In this document: positions 1 to 8,085 of the stretch, one piece after another | Numbering within the stretch: the stretch's first letter is position 1 | Layout of the letters: the number at the start of each line of letters is the position of its first letter | From: an uncultured Lachnospiraceae bacterium | GTDB taxonomy: Bacteria > Bacillota > Clostridia > Lachnospirales > Lachnospiraceae | Reading direction: 5' to 3' | Assembly (NCBI GenBank): GCA_910588125.1 | Contig: CAJUPI010000005.1 | Coordinates: forward strand, 1-64,000 | DNA: 64,000 nt | Position numbers and translations under genes: made by a program | Notes under the pieces: model-generated | Told to the model about the DNA's origin: nothing | Database searches by the model: none | What the model saw: only the letters and a program-made list of their open reading frames with translations

Positions 1-131
1 CTTTTCGCAAAAATCAGAGATTTTAGGACTTCTTGATCCCGAAACCGGAAAAAGCAGCAGACCATTTCCGGTCTCTTCCCGCTCCTTGTTCCCTGGCGTA
101 CCTTCTGAAAAAATCAGCTTAATGACATTGG
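1..131. repeat. Partial copy of the 305-bp palindromic element (one end)
   Basis: This stretch matches the right half of the full elements at 18.1 kb and 58.0 kb, including the CGCAAAAATCAGAGATTTTA segment, the TTCCCGCTCC segment and the terminal AATGACATTGG. The window edge cuts off the rest. The AATGACATTGG end mirrors the CCAATGTCATT left end of the other copies, so it looks like an intact terminal inverted repeat. No coding sequence is supported here. Confidence 0.75.
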
Positions 132-147
132 CTCAAGCAGTGGATAT

Positions 148-285
148 TTCTGATTCAATACAAAATCCAAAAATTTAAGGACTTCTAGAATCCCTGCAAA
201 TGTCAAAAATCCCCGACAGACCTACGGCCCTCCCGCTTCCTTCCCCAGGGCTGAATATTGTCAGGGATGGGCTCAATAACATGAT
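148..285. repeat. Diverged half-copy of the 305-bp palindromic element, inverted
   Basis: The reverse complement follows the left half of the full element: AATCCCTGCAAA near 190, CCCGCTTCC near 230, and CAGGGCTGAATATT near 245. It is clearly more diverged than the other copies. Together with the preceding copy it fills the gene-free stretch before 345. I see no gene in positions 1-344. Confidence 0.55.
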
Positions 286-344
286 ACCAGATTCTAAATA
301 TCTTTTTAACCGCAGCATTATAGCATTGGTCGCAAAACAAGCCG

Positions 345-962
345 TCATTTTTTGTGAACATATGATATGGTCTGTGGATTTACTTTGATCCGCAGCTCGG
401 TAACGTATGCCATATCATAATTAAAAATCCTTTTGTTTTTCAGTTCTCTCAGAATTTCGTCTTTACAGGTCATTATTACTGCAAAATCATTGTCGATGTA
501 TCGAATATGTAGTTGCAAAAATGTTTTTTTTCGGTTTTGCTGCTCTTCCACGGCTTCCCAAGCCGGCTCTCTGGCTGCTCCAGCTTCCCCGGCTTCTTCC
601 ACCTCCATACCTTCCGCCGGTAACTCCTGTTCTGCTTCTTCGTCTTCCCAGAAATTCAGACCTGGCTTTACTGCTTTTTCATTATAAGTAATTATATAAC
701 GGATCGTCCCTTCCGGTACTTCTTTGTCTGCCTCTATCATGCAGTCCTCTTCTTCCCAATAGCTGTCAACAATCGTAACCTCTTCTTCTCCGGGAATAAA
801 TGTATAGTCCATTTCCCGAGTGACCAAATTCTCTTCTCCCAGCAACCGTTCTCCTGCATAAGCCAGGGATGAATATTCGACCAGTGCCACTCCGGTTCCA
901 ATACCGCCTAAAAGTATACCTCCTAAAAATATAACGGATAAAATTTTCTGTATTTTACGCAT
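345..962 (-). CDS. Small membrane-anchored protein of unknown function
   Basis: This 205-residue protein has one N-terminal hydrophobic segment (about residues 8-30), which could be an anchor or an uncleaved signal. An extracellular part follows, with a Glu/Ala-rich linker near residues 115-145 (EVEEAGEAGAAREP). I do not recognise a named domain. Its ATG lies inside the end of the HAAS-domain gene (8-nt overlap), so the two are probably translationally coupled as the last genes of a padR operon. In PadR/HAAS clusters the third gene is usually a membrane or envelope protein; any role in envelope stress sensing is inference from position only. It shows no obvious truncation. Confidence 0.65.
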   Translation of the reverse strand: MRKIQKILSVIFLGGILLGGIGTGVALVEYSSLAYAGERLLGEENLVTREMDYTFIPGEEEVTIVDSYWEEEDCMIEADKEVPEGTIRYIITYNEKAVKPGLNFWEDEEAEQELPAEGMEVEEAGEAGAAREPAWEAVEEQQNRKKTFLQLHIRYIDNDFAVIMTCKDEILRELKNKRIFNYDMAYVTELRIKVNPQTISYVHKK

Positions 963-1848
963 GTTGTTCTCCTTCCGGCTCCTGATATCGGCATTGAGAA
1001 GCCTCTGTATTTTCCCTTACTCTCCAAAGCAGTGTCAGTCCCAGCCAAGCCGCCGAAAACGTACACATCACCAGCCCCAGACATCCCAGTGTCACACCCA
1101 CCAATGGATAGCCCTGGAACAAAAGCACGATCAATAACCCGAATCCATACAGGCAAAACAGTCCAAGGAAACCACAGAACAAAGCAAATCCAATACATCC
1201 GGCATTCCAGATCATACGTATCCCCCATCCCAGTATCCGTAAGCAAAAAGCTATTATCGCTTTCGCCAGGTTTACCGTCCTGTGAAACAGTATTCCCAAA
1301 AGCCTGCCGGAATCCGCTGTTTTTCGCCTTCTGCCGCCTCCAGAATCTTCCTCTCTCCCTGTTTCTTTGCCGATGTCTTCCCTACCTCTCTCTATTACCG
1401 CTTCTTCTTTGTATAAAAAAGCTTGCTTTCTTCCATCCCGCGCAAATTTGGCAAGCTTCTTCCCAATCCGGATCCCCCATTGCTGCCAAAACCTGCTTAC
1501 GCTCAGAAGCATTTCTCCCAATCTCTTCATACCTGCCAAAACGGGAGTAAACAACCCGGCATTCCCTGCTTTTTCCCGTCCCCAAGCTGCCTCTGGCTTT
1601 TTTTCCAAAAATTTTCGCCTGTACTTTTTCTCTGCTCCATAATCTGCACGTACATGGTAAGCCTCCAGAATCTCTGAAGCCAACTCGTCCAGACTGCCAA
1701 AGTCCGCAATAGCTTCTTCTTCCGTGAGCCCGCGCTCCTTTTTCATATCAATATGCTGCTCATACTCACTGATGATATCCTCCAGTTCCTCCTCCTGAAG
1801 CACCGACAATGCCTGCTCCAGCTCTTTTATAAATGTCTTCTTATCCAT
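955..1848 (-). CDS. HAAS-domain (DUF1700-like) membrane protein
   Basis: Residues 1-70 match the HAAS/DUF1700 signature: an N-terminal MDKKTFIKELEQAL helix, an acidic EDIISEYEQHID segment, then EEEAIADFGS with a predicted helical end. In known families this domain partners with PadR-like regulators encoded next door. The middle (about 75-200) is basic and charged. Two or three hydrophobic segments follow between about residues 205 and 285, so the C-terminal part is membrane-embedded. The start overlaps the padR stop by 8 nt, and the downstream gene overlaps its own end, giving a tight three-gene operon. By family precedent it probably relays a membrane or envelope signal to the PadR protein; the sequence does not show what the signal is. 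Confidence 0.8.
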   Translation of the reverse strand: MDKKTFIKELEQALSVLQEEELEDIISEYEQHIDMKKERGLTEEEAIADFGSLDELASEILEAYHVRADYGAEKKYRRKFLEKKPEAAWGREKAGNAGLFTPVLAGMKRLGEMLLSVSRFWQQWGIRIGKKLAKFARDGRKQAFLYKEEAVIERGREDIGKETGREEDSGGGRRRKTADSGRLLGILFHRTVNLAKAIIAFCLRILGWGIRMIWNAGCIGFALFCGFLGLFCLYGFGLLIVLLFQGYPLVGVTLGCLGLVMCTFSAAWLGLTLLWRVRENTEASQCRYQEPEGEQHA

Positions 1849-2161
1849 TTCGGCATTCCTCCAAAAAACCTCCTACTTTTTCCGCCAGTTCATTCCATTC
1901 CTTTTCCAGGTTATCCCGATACAATACTCCCGCCGCTGTCAGATGATAATACTTTCTGGGCGGCCCCTCTGTGGATTCCCGCAGATAAGTCTCAAAATAA
2001 TGCTCATTCGTCAGACGCTTCAGCAATGGATAAATCGTCCCTTCATTGACATCCACCACCTTAGACACCTCTTCTACCAGCTCATAACCATACATATCAC
2101 GCTGGCGGACCGATTCCAGCACAATCAGTTCCAAGACTCCTTTCTTAAACTGTGCATTCAT
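1841..2161 (-). CDS. PadR-family transcriptional regulator
   Basis: This is a 106-residue winged-helix protein of standard length for short PadR (PadR-s1) regulators. The conserved pattern LELIVLESVRQRDMYGYELVEEV, then EGTIYPLLKRL and STEGPPRKYYHLTAAG, is visible; the last motif is the wing. It should bind DNA as a dimer and repress its own operon together with the HAAS-domain gene downstream. A consensus promoter and a palindrome overlapping its -35 box lie just upstream (2212-2250), consistent with autoregulation. The ATG at 2161 is preceded by an AGAAAGGTGTG ribosome site. The inducer is unknown. Confidence 0.9.
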   Translation of the reverse strand: MNAQFKKGVLELIVLESVRQRDMYGYELVEEVSKVVDVNEGTIYPLLKRLTNEHYFETYLRESTEGPPRKYYHLTAAGVLYRDNLEKEWNELAEKVGGFLEECRNG

Positions 2162-2211
2162 GATTTTTCACACCTTTCTGCATCAGCGACATTCTGTTAT
2201 TGCCTGATACC

Positions 2212-2250
2212 ATATTACACCAACTACTATGCCATGTCAAGTACTTGGCA
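2212..2250 (-). promoter_or_regulatory. Promoter and candidate PadR operator of the padR operon
   Basis: On the minus strand TTGACA (2240-2235), a 17-nt spacer and TAATAT (2217-2212) form a strong sigma-A promoter. The -35 box lies inside a dyad running from 2230 to 2250: the outer arms are TGCCA and TGGCA, and the core is CAAGTACTTG. A palindrome over the -35 box is a typical repressor position. Assigning it to PadR is inference from the adjacent gene. Confidence 0.7.
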
Positions 2251-2283
2251 TTAAAATATCTCTGCTGCTTTCCGCGCCCGCCT

Positions 2284-2373
2284 ACTGGCTTCAAAAAGCA
2301 GCAGACCATTTCCCGTCTCTTCCCGCTCCTTTTTCCATGGCGTATTTTCTAAGAAAATCAACTAAATGACATT
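2284..2373. repeat. Fragment of the 305-bp palindromic element
   Basis: The segment AGCAGCAGACCATTTCCCG followed by TCTTCCCGCTCCTTTTTCC and ending in ATCAACTAAATGACATT is the right end of the element seen complete at 18.1 kb. Its left half is missing. It lies between the padR promoter and the 3' end of the leucine-rich protein gene. Confidence 0.75.
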
Positions 2374-2387
2374 ACGCTTCTCTTTTT

Positions 2388-4145
2388 TCATTCATAAATC
2401 CTTATATAAGACTCTATATTTACTGCCACATCCGCCGGAAACTGAACCGATGCCGCTGATTTCTTATCCACTGAAACAGCCTCCAGCTTCTGACACTGCA
2501 ATAACGGCGACAAATCCAAAAGCTCATTTTCCATCAAACTGCATTTCCGCAGATCTTCCAGCCCGGCCACAAAAGAAATATCCTCCACATCACAGCCGTC
2601 CAGATACAGCCGCCTGACATTCGGGAACCGGGCCACAAAGCCAAAGTCTAATGGCTCCCCGGAAACTACGTGCTTTGGATGGCAATTCAGAAACGCCAGC
2701 TCCAAAACTTCGGCGTTTTCCTCCAGAAGCTCTGGATCCAGCAACGGCTCCAGCTCTCCCGCCGTCTCTTTACCCAGCCACAATTCTTTCAGCTCCGGCA
2801 GCATCAGCAACGGCTCCAGCCCCACCATCTCTTCTCCCCAGAAATTATCCAACTCCAATCTTTCCAGCCTCTTCAGCCTTCCCAATGCCGAGACATCCGT
2901 AGGCACTCCGTATTCCTTTACGGCCAGATGCAAGTCAAGCCTCCTAAGGCTCTCAATAGCCGCCAGCTCCTCCAGGCATTCCTTTTCTTTAACAGCTATC
3001 GTCAGCTCTTCCACCCCCTGCAGCCGGAAAATTTCCTCTGGATGGATATATTCCTGATCCAGAAAATTCACCCGTTTCAAATGAGGAAGGCTCTCCAACA
3101 GGACAAGTTCCGCCTCCTCCCCGGTATCAATCGAAAGCTCCTCAAGCTGCGTCAATTCTCTCAAAAATCCGCATTCCTCCAATATGGCAGAATCAATAAA
3201 CAGGCTTTGGAGTTCTGACAGCTCCGCCAGATTTTCCAGGCCTGTATATGAATCCCCACATCGCAGCCGCAATCTTTTCAAACGCTTGCACTCCTCAATC
3301 CCACTGACATCCGCCACGGCAGCAGACAGGTTTGTATCTACCTCCAATTCCGCCAGATTCTTAAACCGGCCGATACCTTCCAGATTATTTCCCATAATTC
3401 CCAAATGTAATATTTTGATATATTCCGGATTCAAGGTGCCAAATACCGTATCCAGGCGATCGTCAGTATCAACCCGGGTGATCCTGCTGTCCGGGGAAAA
3501 TTTCAGCAGAGAGAGCCAAACCGTATCTGTCGTATCAATTCGGGTCAACCCGGTAAACATAGTATAATCAGAAGGCCAGCTCACCTGTTTTGTCCGATAA
3601 CTCCATTCTTTTACTGTCTCCTGAAACTCCTCCTCGCTGTCAAAATCCTCATAATCTTCAAAGCTGTAGGAAATCACATTGAATGTCTCGCTGCCCTCCC
3701 GCTCATAAGTACAGCGCAGATACCGGACAGATGCAAACTCCTCCGGAGTGATTTCCTTAAACTTCTTTTCAAAAATATCCTGGCAAAAAATCACCAACAG
3801 CTGCCCGTTGGCATCCACCGGCATGTCGGAATCCGAAGTAGAAAATACCGACTTTTTCGCCGCAATATTAAATCCTAACACGATCAGGGTAATCACTGCC
3901 GCCACAATCAAAAACACAAGCAGCACCTTCTTCGTGTTGTTGACTGCCTCATACATCTCGTCACTGCCGCTGTAATCCACCTGAACATGGACCATCGTTC
4001 CCTTCGCCTCATCAATCCGATATCGTTGTCCACAATAAGGACAGACGGCATGTGTCTTGTCCACCAAATCCAGAGAAGCTCCGCAGTTCTCGCATTCGAG
4101 CTTTAAAAGCTCTGCCTTCTCATTTTGATTGGATGTCCGAATCAC
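2388..4145 (-). CDS. Zinc-ribbon, single-pass membrane protein with leucine-rich extracellular region
   Basis: I place the start at GTG 4145 because AAGGAG sits 6 nt upstream (4157-4152), 14 nt after the stop of the preceding gene. An ATG at 4235 would overlap that gene and lacks a ribosome site. The 585-residue product begins with a CxxC...CxxC zinc ribbon (Cys18, 21, 35, 38) and has one membrane helix at about residues 74-92. A region with a YSFEDYEDF motif follows. Then come about ten irregular leucine-rich repeats (patterns such as LAELEVDT, LKRLRLRC, LESLRRLDLHL) to near the C-terminus. The topology suggests a cytoplasmic zinc ribbon and an outside LRR domain. It is a paralogue of the upstream gene. 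Function unknown; a sensor or adhesive role is inference. Confidence 0.75.
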   Translation of the reverse strand: MIRTSNQNEKAELLKLECENCGASLDLVDKTHAVCPYCGQRYRIDEAKGTMVHVQVDYSGSDEMYEAVNNTKKVLLVFLIVAAVITLIVLGFNIAAKKSVFSTSDSDMPVDANGQLLVIFCQDIFEKKFKEITPEEFASVRYLRCTYEREGSETFNVISYSFEDYEDFDSEEEFQETVKEWSYRTKQVSWPSDYTMFTGLTRIDTTDTVWLSLLKFSPDSRITRVDTDDRLDTVFGTLNPEYIKILHLGIMGNNLEGIGRFKNLAELEVDTNLSAAVADVSGIEECKRLKRLRLRCGDSYTGLENLAELSELQSLFIDSAILEECGFLRELTQLEELSIDTGEEAELVLLESLPHLKRVNFLDQEYIHPEEIFRLQGVEELTIAVKEKECLEELAAIESLRRLDLHLAVKEYGVPTDVSALGRLKRLERLELDNFWGEEMVGLEPLLMLPELKELWLGKETAGELEPLLDPELLEENAEVLELAFLNCHPKHVVSGEPLDFGFVARFPNVRRLYLDGCDVEDISFVAGLEDLRKCSLMENELLDLSPLLQCQKLEAVSVDKKSAASVQFPADVAVNIESYIRIYE

Positions 4146-4159
4146 ATACTTCTCCTTGT

Positions 4160-5230
4160 CTATTTTCTTTCCAGAAGAATCTGGTTCCCATACATCTTTT
4201 CCCAATTTGCCCACTGCTCCTTTGTGATATACCATGCGGTTTTTCCTTCTATATAAAAATGCTTCAAAGAAGGCAGAGATAAAAATCCTTCGATAATTTC
4301 TGCTGCCTTTTCCTCCTCCAGCTCCACATAGTACAAGTATAATTCCTCCAGCTCTCCAAAATCATCCAGCATTCCACCATCCTCCAGCGTCGCCTCTGAC
4401 AACACCAGACGTCTTACCCCTTGCAAATGTTCCAGAAAAGAAAAATCCTTTCGTTCCCCTGCCTCAAGAATCACTGCCTCCTCTAAGGTATCCGGATTCA
4501 CTGCCTTAAAAAACTGAGGCTTCCCATATTTGGACAACCCGTCCACACAGACAATCCCCCGCAGCACATTTTTCTTCGGTAAGGTATAGTTCTCCCATCC
4601 TTCGGTATATAATTCCAGGCGGGTAAGCCCCGCAAAATATTGCACATTCGTAGGTGAAAAATCCTCCTTCTTTCCTGCCACCTCAATCACATGCAGGGTT
4701 TTTTCAAAGCTTTCGGTATCTTTATAATCATAATAATCTTCAAAGCTGTAAGTAAAGCGATATTTTTTATTCTTCTCAACCTTCAGATAGCGAATATTTT
4801 CCAGATCCTCCGAACGAATCTCCGCCACCGGCTTTTCATAGACTTCCATCAAAAAATCGCGGAATACCACAGAAAAGCGGCTGGCCGAAGCCACCAGATG
4901 CCCCGTATACCACTGATAGCCTGCCATGGCAACTGCTGTCACTGCCATTGCGATCACCGCACAGAGCACAACCATTCTTCCCGCCGATACCCGAACCGAT
5001 ACCTTATGCGTCCGGTTCGCCGATATGTAATATGTCCGCTTGCAGGAAGTACACTGATATAAGTATGGATTCTTCCTCACCAGCCGCCCCCCACAAGATA
5101 CGCAAGGCCCTGGATCCGGCGGCGACCCGTTTCTCCCCTGGCTTTGTTTTTCCTTTCTCTTTTCTTTGTTTTGCTGTTTTCTGCGTCGAAGCATTCCCTC
5201 CGGCAGACCTCCCTCTGAATTATGTATCAT
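4160..5230 (-). CDS. Zinc-ribbon, single-pass membrane protein, paralogue of the next gene
   Basis: This 356-residue protein has a very basic N-terminus (residues 14-30), a zinc ribbon with Cys43, 46, 60 and 63, one membrane helix at about 86-104 and a shorter C-terminal leucine-rich region. After the helix it shares the arrangement of its neighbour, including a YSFEDYYDY motif matching YSFEDYEDF there. The two genes therefore look like a tandem duplication with different numbers of repeats. The ATG at 5230 follows AAGAGGTGAG. Its stop is 14 nt before the neighbour's GTG start, so the pair forms an operon from the promoter at 5296-5324. I do not recognise a named family beyond zinc-ribbon plus LRR. 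Confidence 0.75.
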   Translation of the reverse strand: MIHNSEGGLPEGMLRRRKQQNKEKRKEKQSQGRNGSPPDPGPCVSCGGRLVRKNPYLYQCTSCKRTYYISANRTHKVSVRVSAGRMVVLCAVIAMAVTAVAMAGYQWYTGHLVASASRFSVVFRDFLMEVYEKPVAEIRSEDLENIRYLKVEKNKKYRFTYSFEDYYDYKDTESFEKTLHVIEVAGKKEDFSPTNVQYFAGLTRLELYTEGWENYTLPKKNVLRGIVCVDGLSKYGKPQFFKAVNPDTLEEAVILEAGERKDFSFLEHLQGVRRLVLSEATLEDGGMLDDFGELEELYLYYVELEEEKAAEIIEGFLSLPSLKHFYIEGKTAWYITKEQWANWEKMYGNQILLERK

Positions 5231-5295
5231 GGATTTGTTCTCACCTCTTGTTCAATATCCTTAATGGACAAGAAAACACACGGTTTACTGAGGGT

Positions 5296-5324
5296 ATATT
5301 ATCATAATAACCACCAGATGACAA
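5296..5324 (-). promoter_or_regulatory. Promoter of the zinc-ribbon/LRR gene pair
   Basis: On the minus strand TTGTCA (5324-5319), a 17-nt spacer and TAATAT (5301-5296) precede the first gene of the pair by about 65 nt. It is a good match to a sigma-A promoter; no operator is evident. Confidence 0.65.
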
Positions 5325-5365
5325 GTTTCCCCTGATACTTTACCAAAATGAACCCCTCTCTGCCG

Positions 5366-5490
5366 GCGTCATCAAGTTTAGTTCTGAGAATACTCAGCCC
5401 TGGAAAAAGGAGCGGGAAGTGGCGGGAAATGGTCTGCTGCTTTTGGCTTTGCAGGGATTTAGAAATCCTTAAATCCCTGAGTTTTGCGTC
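5366..5490. repeat. Left-half copy of the 305-bp palindromic element
   Basis: From GTCATCAAGTTTAGTTCTGA to GGGATTTAGAAATCC and CCTGAGTTTTGCG this follows the left half of the element at 18.1 kb, then stops abruptly beside the terminator at 5495-5530. With the promoter and terminator it accounts for the gene-free stretch 5231-5552. Confidence 0.75.
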
Positions 5491-5494
5491 GATA

Positions 5495-5530
5495 CAAAAA
5501 AACCAGAAAGCAATCTCTTGCCTCTGGTTT
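5495..5530 (-). terminator. Intrinsic terminator after the lipoprotein gene
   Basis: Minus-strand hairpin AACCAGAGGCAAG...CTTTCTGGTT (5530-5501) is followed by a run of T residues (A residues 5496-5502 on the plus strand). It sits about 25 nt after the stop of the gene at 5553-6290. Confidence 0.75.
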
Positions 5531-5552
5531 TCCCATCCTGCGAACCGTATAC

Positions 5553-6290
5553 TCACTCAGCATCCTGAGCAAACAATACTATCTTCTGCACGCTCCCTGT
5601 CTCGTCCGTCCATATCATACAGGTAGAGGACTCCGTCACATCCGATAATCTTACCAGATTTCTGGTCAGATAAGGAAGAATCTGACAATCTGAGGGAACT
5701 TGATAGACAGTCTCATCTGTAGTTGTCAGGCTCCAGCTCCCGTCGGTCTTCTGCTGCATGGATTTCACCCGGACATAATCCGGCGCCCGGAAATCCTCCG
5801 GCACCTGGCAAATCACCATCTCCGCCGTAGTCATCGGGGGCAGGCTCATAGTCATCGCCGGGCCGATGTACGCATAGATAAAATCTCCTTCCCGAATACC
5901 GCTCAGCTCTACCGGATATCCGTTCTCTGCATCCAGCACCCGAGAATACTCGTCGCTGATATTCAGCACGATCTCTCCCGCATAGGAGACTCCTGACTGA
6001 TTGTCAATGCGGATCACTCCCTCCTCGACACCCAACACCGGACCCCAAATCCGAATCATATCCATACTGGCCGCCTCCGAATCCACACCAGGCCCTCCTG
6101 TATGCTCCTGCTTGCCGCCTCCGGCTAAAATTGTCGGGGACTGTGTCTCATAGCTTTTGTCTTCTTCTGTTGCCGCTGTCTGTGCCTCTGTCACTGCCGG
6201 CGCCTGTGCCTGTGCCATGCTCACACATCCACTGACCAATACGCCAATACAGCATATCGTCGTTATCATTTTTTTCGTTGTCTTTCCCAT
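5553..6290 (-). CDS. Secreted lipoprotein of unknown function
   Basis: The 245-residue product has a lipoprotein-type signal peptide: basic start, hydrophobic core and a VSGC lipobox with Cys22. An Ala/Glu/Thr-rich linker follows to about residue 75. The remaining globular part contains the pattern GEIVLNIS..., ELSGIREGDFIYAYIGPAMTMSLPP, which I associate with small outer-surface domains found with copper-amine-oxidase-like N-terminal domains in Firmicutes; I hold that only loosely. ATG 6290 is preceded by GTGAGGG. A strong terminator follows, so it is probably monocistronic. No enzymatic residues are evident. Confidence 0.7.
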   Translation of the reverse strand: MGKTTKKMITTICCIGVLVSGCVSMAQAQAPAVTEAQTAATEEDKSYETQSPTILAGGGKQEHTGGPGVDSEAASMDMIRIWGPVLGVEEGVIRIDNQSGVSYAGEIVLNISDEYSRVLDAENGYPVELSGIREGDFIYAYIGPAMTMSLPPMTTAEMVICQVPEDFRAPDYVRVKSMQQKTDGSWSLTTTDETVYQVPSDCQILPYLTRNLVRLSDVTESSTCMIWTDETGSVQKIVLFAQDAE

Positions 6291-6444
6291 AGCATTACCC
6301 TCACTATTTTGTTCGTTCTTTGATTTCTGTTTTCTGTGCAGCCTCCTGCAACAAAATCAGTATATCAAAACCGACCCGCTAATGCTATTGATAATTGCAG
6401 ACATTTCTCTTAAGAATTTATTACTCGATCCGGTCTTTACCTTA

Positions 6445-6618
6445 TTACTTTTCTCCTTCCAGCAGCTTTTCAATATCACCGATGCAGCCGCCGCACACGG
6501 TCCCGGCCCCTGTAGCCTCCTGGATATCCTCCACTGTCTTTGCGCCGTTCTCGATAGCCTCCATAATTTCACCGGCAGTCACCCCCATACAATTACACAC
6601 AGTCTCATCGCGATCCAT
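6445..6618 (-). CDS. Small BFD-like [2Fe-2S] ferredoxin
   Basis: This 57-residue gene is easily overlooked because of its size. It has a CxC pair near the N-terminus (Cys8, Cys10) and a CGGC pair (Cys42, Cys45) separated by the EIMEAIENGAKTVEDIQEATGAGTVCGGC pattern, of which the A-G-T-x-C-G-x-C part is diagnostic. That is the fold and ligand spacing of bacterioferritin-associated-ferredoxin-like [2Fe-2S] proteins. AGGAGG lies at 6631-6626, giving 7-nt spacing to ATG 6618; the in-frame ATG at 6624 would be 1 nt away and is unlikely. Similar mini-proteins serve as electron carriers or cluster stores. No partner enzyme is adjacent. Confidence 0.85.
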   Translation of the reverse strand: MDRDETVCNCMGVTAGEIMEAIENGAKTVEDIQEATGAGTVCGGCIGDIEKLLEGEK

Positions 6619-6760
6619 AATCATTCCTCCTGATATAATGATATAATCTTAAAATCTTTCCTTCCCCTTCCTGATGCGATTTTTCATATTATATCCTTTC
6701 TTACATATTTTATCCCTTCCGCTTGTGTCCGCACAAACTTTTGTGACAAGGAATTTCCCA

Positions 6761-6789
6761 TTGACTTTCCCCCCGTCTCTGGTTATGAT
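6761..6789 (+). promoter_or_regulatory. Promoter of the DUF362-ferredoxin gene
   Basis: TTGACT (6761-6766), a 17-nt spacer and TATGAT (6784-6789) lie about 70 nt upstream of the ATG at 6862, with GGAGG just before the start. Confidence 0.7.
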
Positions 6790-6861
6790 ATTTTGTACAC
6801 CCCTTTCATCTAAGGGAACTGAAATATTTTTTGATTCCATCTATATCGTAGGAGGTACATA

Positions 6862-7992
6862 ATGGCACAATCCAAAGTGTTTTTTACAGATTTTCGCACC
6901 ACTGCTTTTGGCGACGGACTCCCCGTCAAATTGCAAAAGCTTCTTCGAAAGGCCGGCATCGGCACCATTGATATGGAAGGTAAATTTGTTGCCATCAAAC
7001 TGCATTTCGGAGAGCTGGGCAACATCAGCTATCTGCGTCCCAACTATGCCCGCGCTGTAGCCGATTTGGTCAAGGAGCTGGGCGGTAAACCATTTCTCAC
7101 CGATTGTAATACGATGTATCCCGGAAGCCGCAAAAATGCCCTGGAACATCTGGAATGCGCCTGGCAGAACGGCTTTACCCCTCTGACCGTAGGCTGCCCG
7201 ATTATCATCGGTGACGGGCTCAAAGGCACTGACGATATCAATGTCCCGGTAAATGGCAGTGAATATGTCACAGAAGCCAAGATTGGACGCGCCATCATGG
7301 ACGCCGACGTTTTTATCAGCCTGACCCATTTTAAGGGCCATGAGATGACGGGTTTCGGCGGCACCATCAAAAATATTGGTATGGGTTGCGGTTCCCGTGC
7401 CGGCAAGACCGAACAGCATTCCAATGGCAAACCCTATATCTCCGAAGAGCTCTGCCGCGGATGCCGCCGCTGCCTGCGGGAATGCGCCAATAATGGCCTC
7501 GTATTTGATGAAGCCGCTAAAAAAATGCATGTAGATCCGGAACATTGTGTTGGCTGCAGCCGTTGTCTGGGTGCCTGTAATTTTGATGCTATCCAGTTCA
7601 ACGACAATAATGCCAATGCTGTCTTAAATTGCAAAATGGCAGAATACACCAAAGCCGTGGTGGACGGACGTCCTCATTTCCATATTTCCCTGGTTGTCGA
7701 TGTATCCCCCAACTGTGACTGCCATGGTGAAAATGACGCTCCCATCCTGCCCAACATCGGTATGTTTGCCTCCTTTGATCCTTTGGCTCTTGATCAAGCC
7801 TGCGTGGATGCCTGCCTGAATGCTGAGCCCATGCCCCACAGCCAGCTTACGGATCATTTGTCCCAACCTGGTTTTCTGGATCACCACGACCATTTCACCA
7901 ACTCCGCCCCAGAATCCGAATGGAAATCCTGTCTTGAGCACGCTGAAAAGATTGGCCTGGGCAACCGCAGCTATGAGTTGATTGCTCTGTAG
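6862..7992 (+). CDS. DUF362 protein with two [4Fe-4S] ferredoxin motifs
   Basis: The 376-residue protein carries an N-terminal DUF362 domain (about residues 1-185; motifs KLHFGELGN, FLTDCNTMYPGSRKNALEHL, SLTHFKGHEMTGFGG). Two 4Fe-4S motifs follow: CRGCRRCLREC near residue 195 and CVGCSRCLGAC near 228. The C-terminal part returns to the DUF362 fold and includes a conserved GMFASFDPLALDQA segment. These proteins are common in strict anaerobes and are presumed cytoplasmic redox or cluster-handling proteins; the substrate is not established. It has its own promoter. It is transcribed towards nrdD, about 175 nt away, with an inverted repeat (8002-8045) between the two. Confidence 0.85.
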   Translation: MAQSKVFFTDFRTTAFGDGLPVKLQKLLRKAGIGTIDMEGKFVAIKLHFGELGNISYLRPNYARAVADLVKELGGKPFLTDCNTMYPGSRKNALEHLECAWQNGFTPLTVGCPIIIGDGLKGTDDINVPVNGSEYVTEAKIGRAIMDADVFISLTHFKGHEMTGFGGTIKNIGMGCGSRAGKTEQHSNGKPYISEELCRGCRRCLRECANNGLVFDEAAKKMHVDPEHCVGCSRCLGACNFDAIQFNDNNANAVLNCKMAEYTKAVVDGRPHFHISLVVDVSPNCDCHGENDAPILPNIGMFASFDPLALDQACVDACLNAEPMPHSQLTDHLSQPGFLDHHDHFTNSAPESEWKSCLEHAEKIGLGNRSYELIAL

Positions 7993-8001
7993 CTTTTTGC
8001 A

Positions 8002-8045
8002 GGGGTATTGCAAAATAAACCTCACGAAAATTTCTCAAATACCCC
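8002..8045. other. Inverted repeat between DUF362 gene and nrdD promoter
   Basis: GGGGTATT (8002-8009) and AATACCCC (8038-8045) are perfect arms around a 28-nt loop. It ends exactly where the nrdD -35 box begins. A weak terminator of the DUF362 gene is possible, but no T-run follows. Confidence 0.4.
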
Positions 8046-8074
8046 TTGCATTCTTCTTCCAAAGCAGCTATAAT
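8046..8074 (+). promoter_or_regulatory. Promoter of nrdD
   Basis: TTGCAT (8046-8051), a 17-nt spacer and TATAAT (8069-8074). Transcription should begin near 8081, just before the NrdR boxes. The GGGAGG ribosome site is at 8155-8160. Confidence 0.7.
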
Positions 8075-8085
8075 AGAATCCGTCG

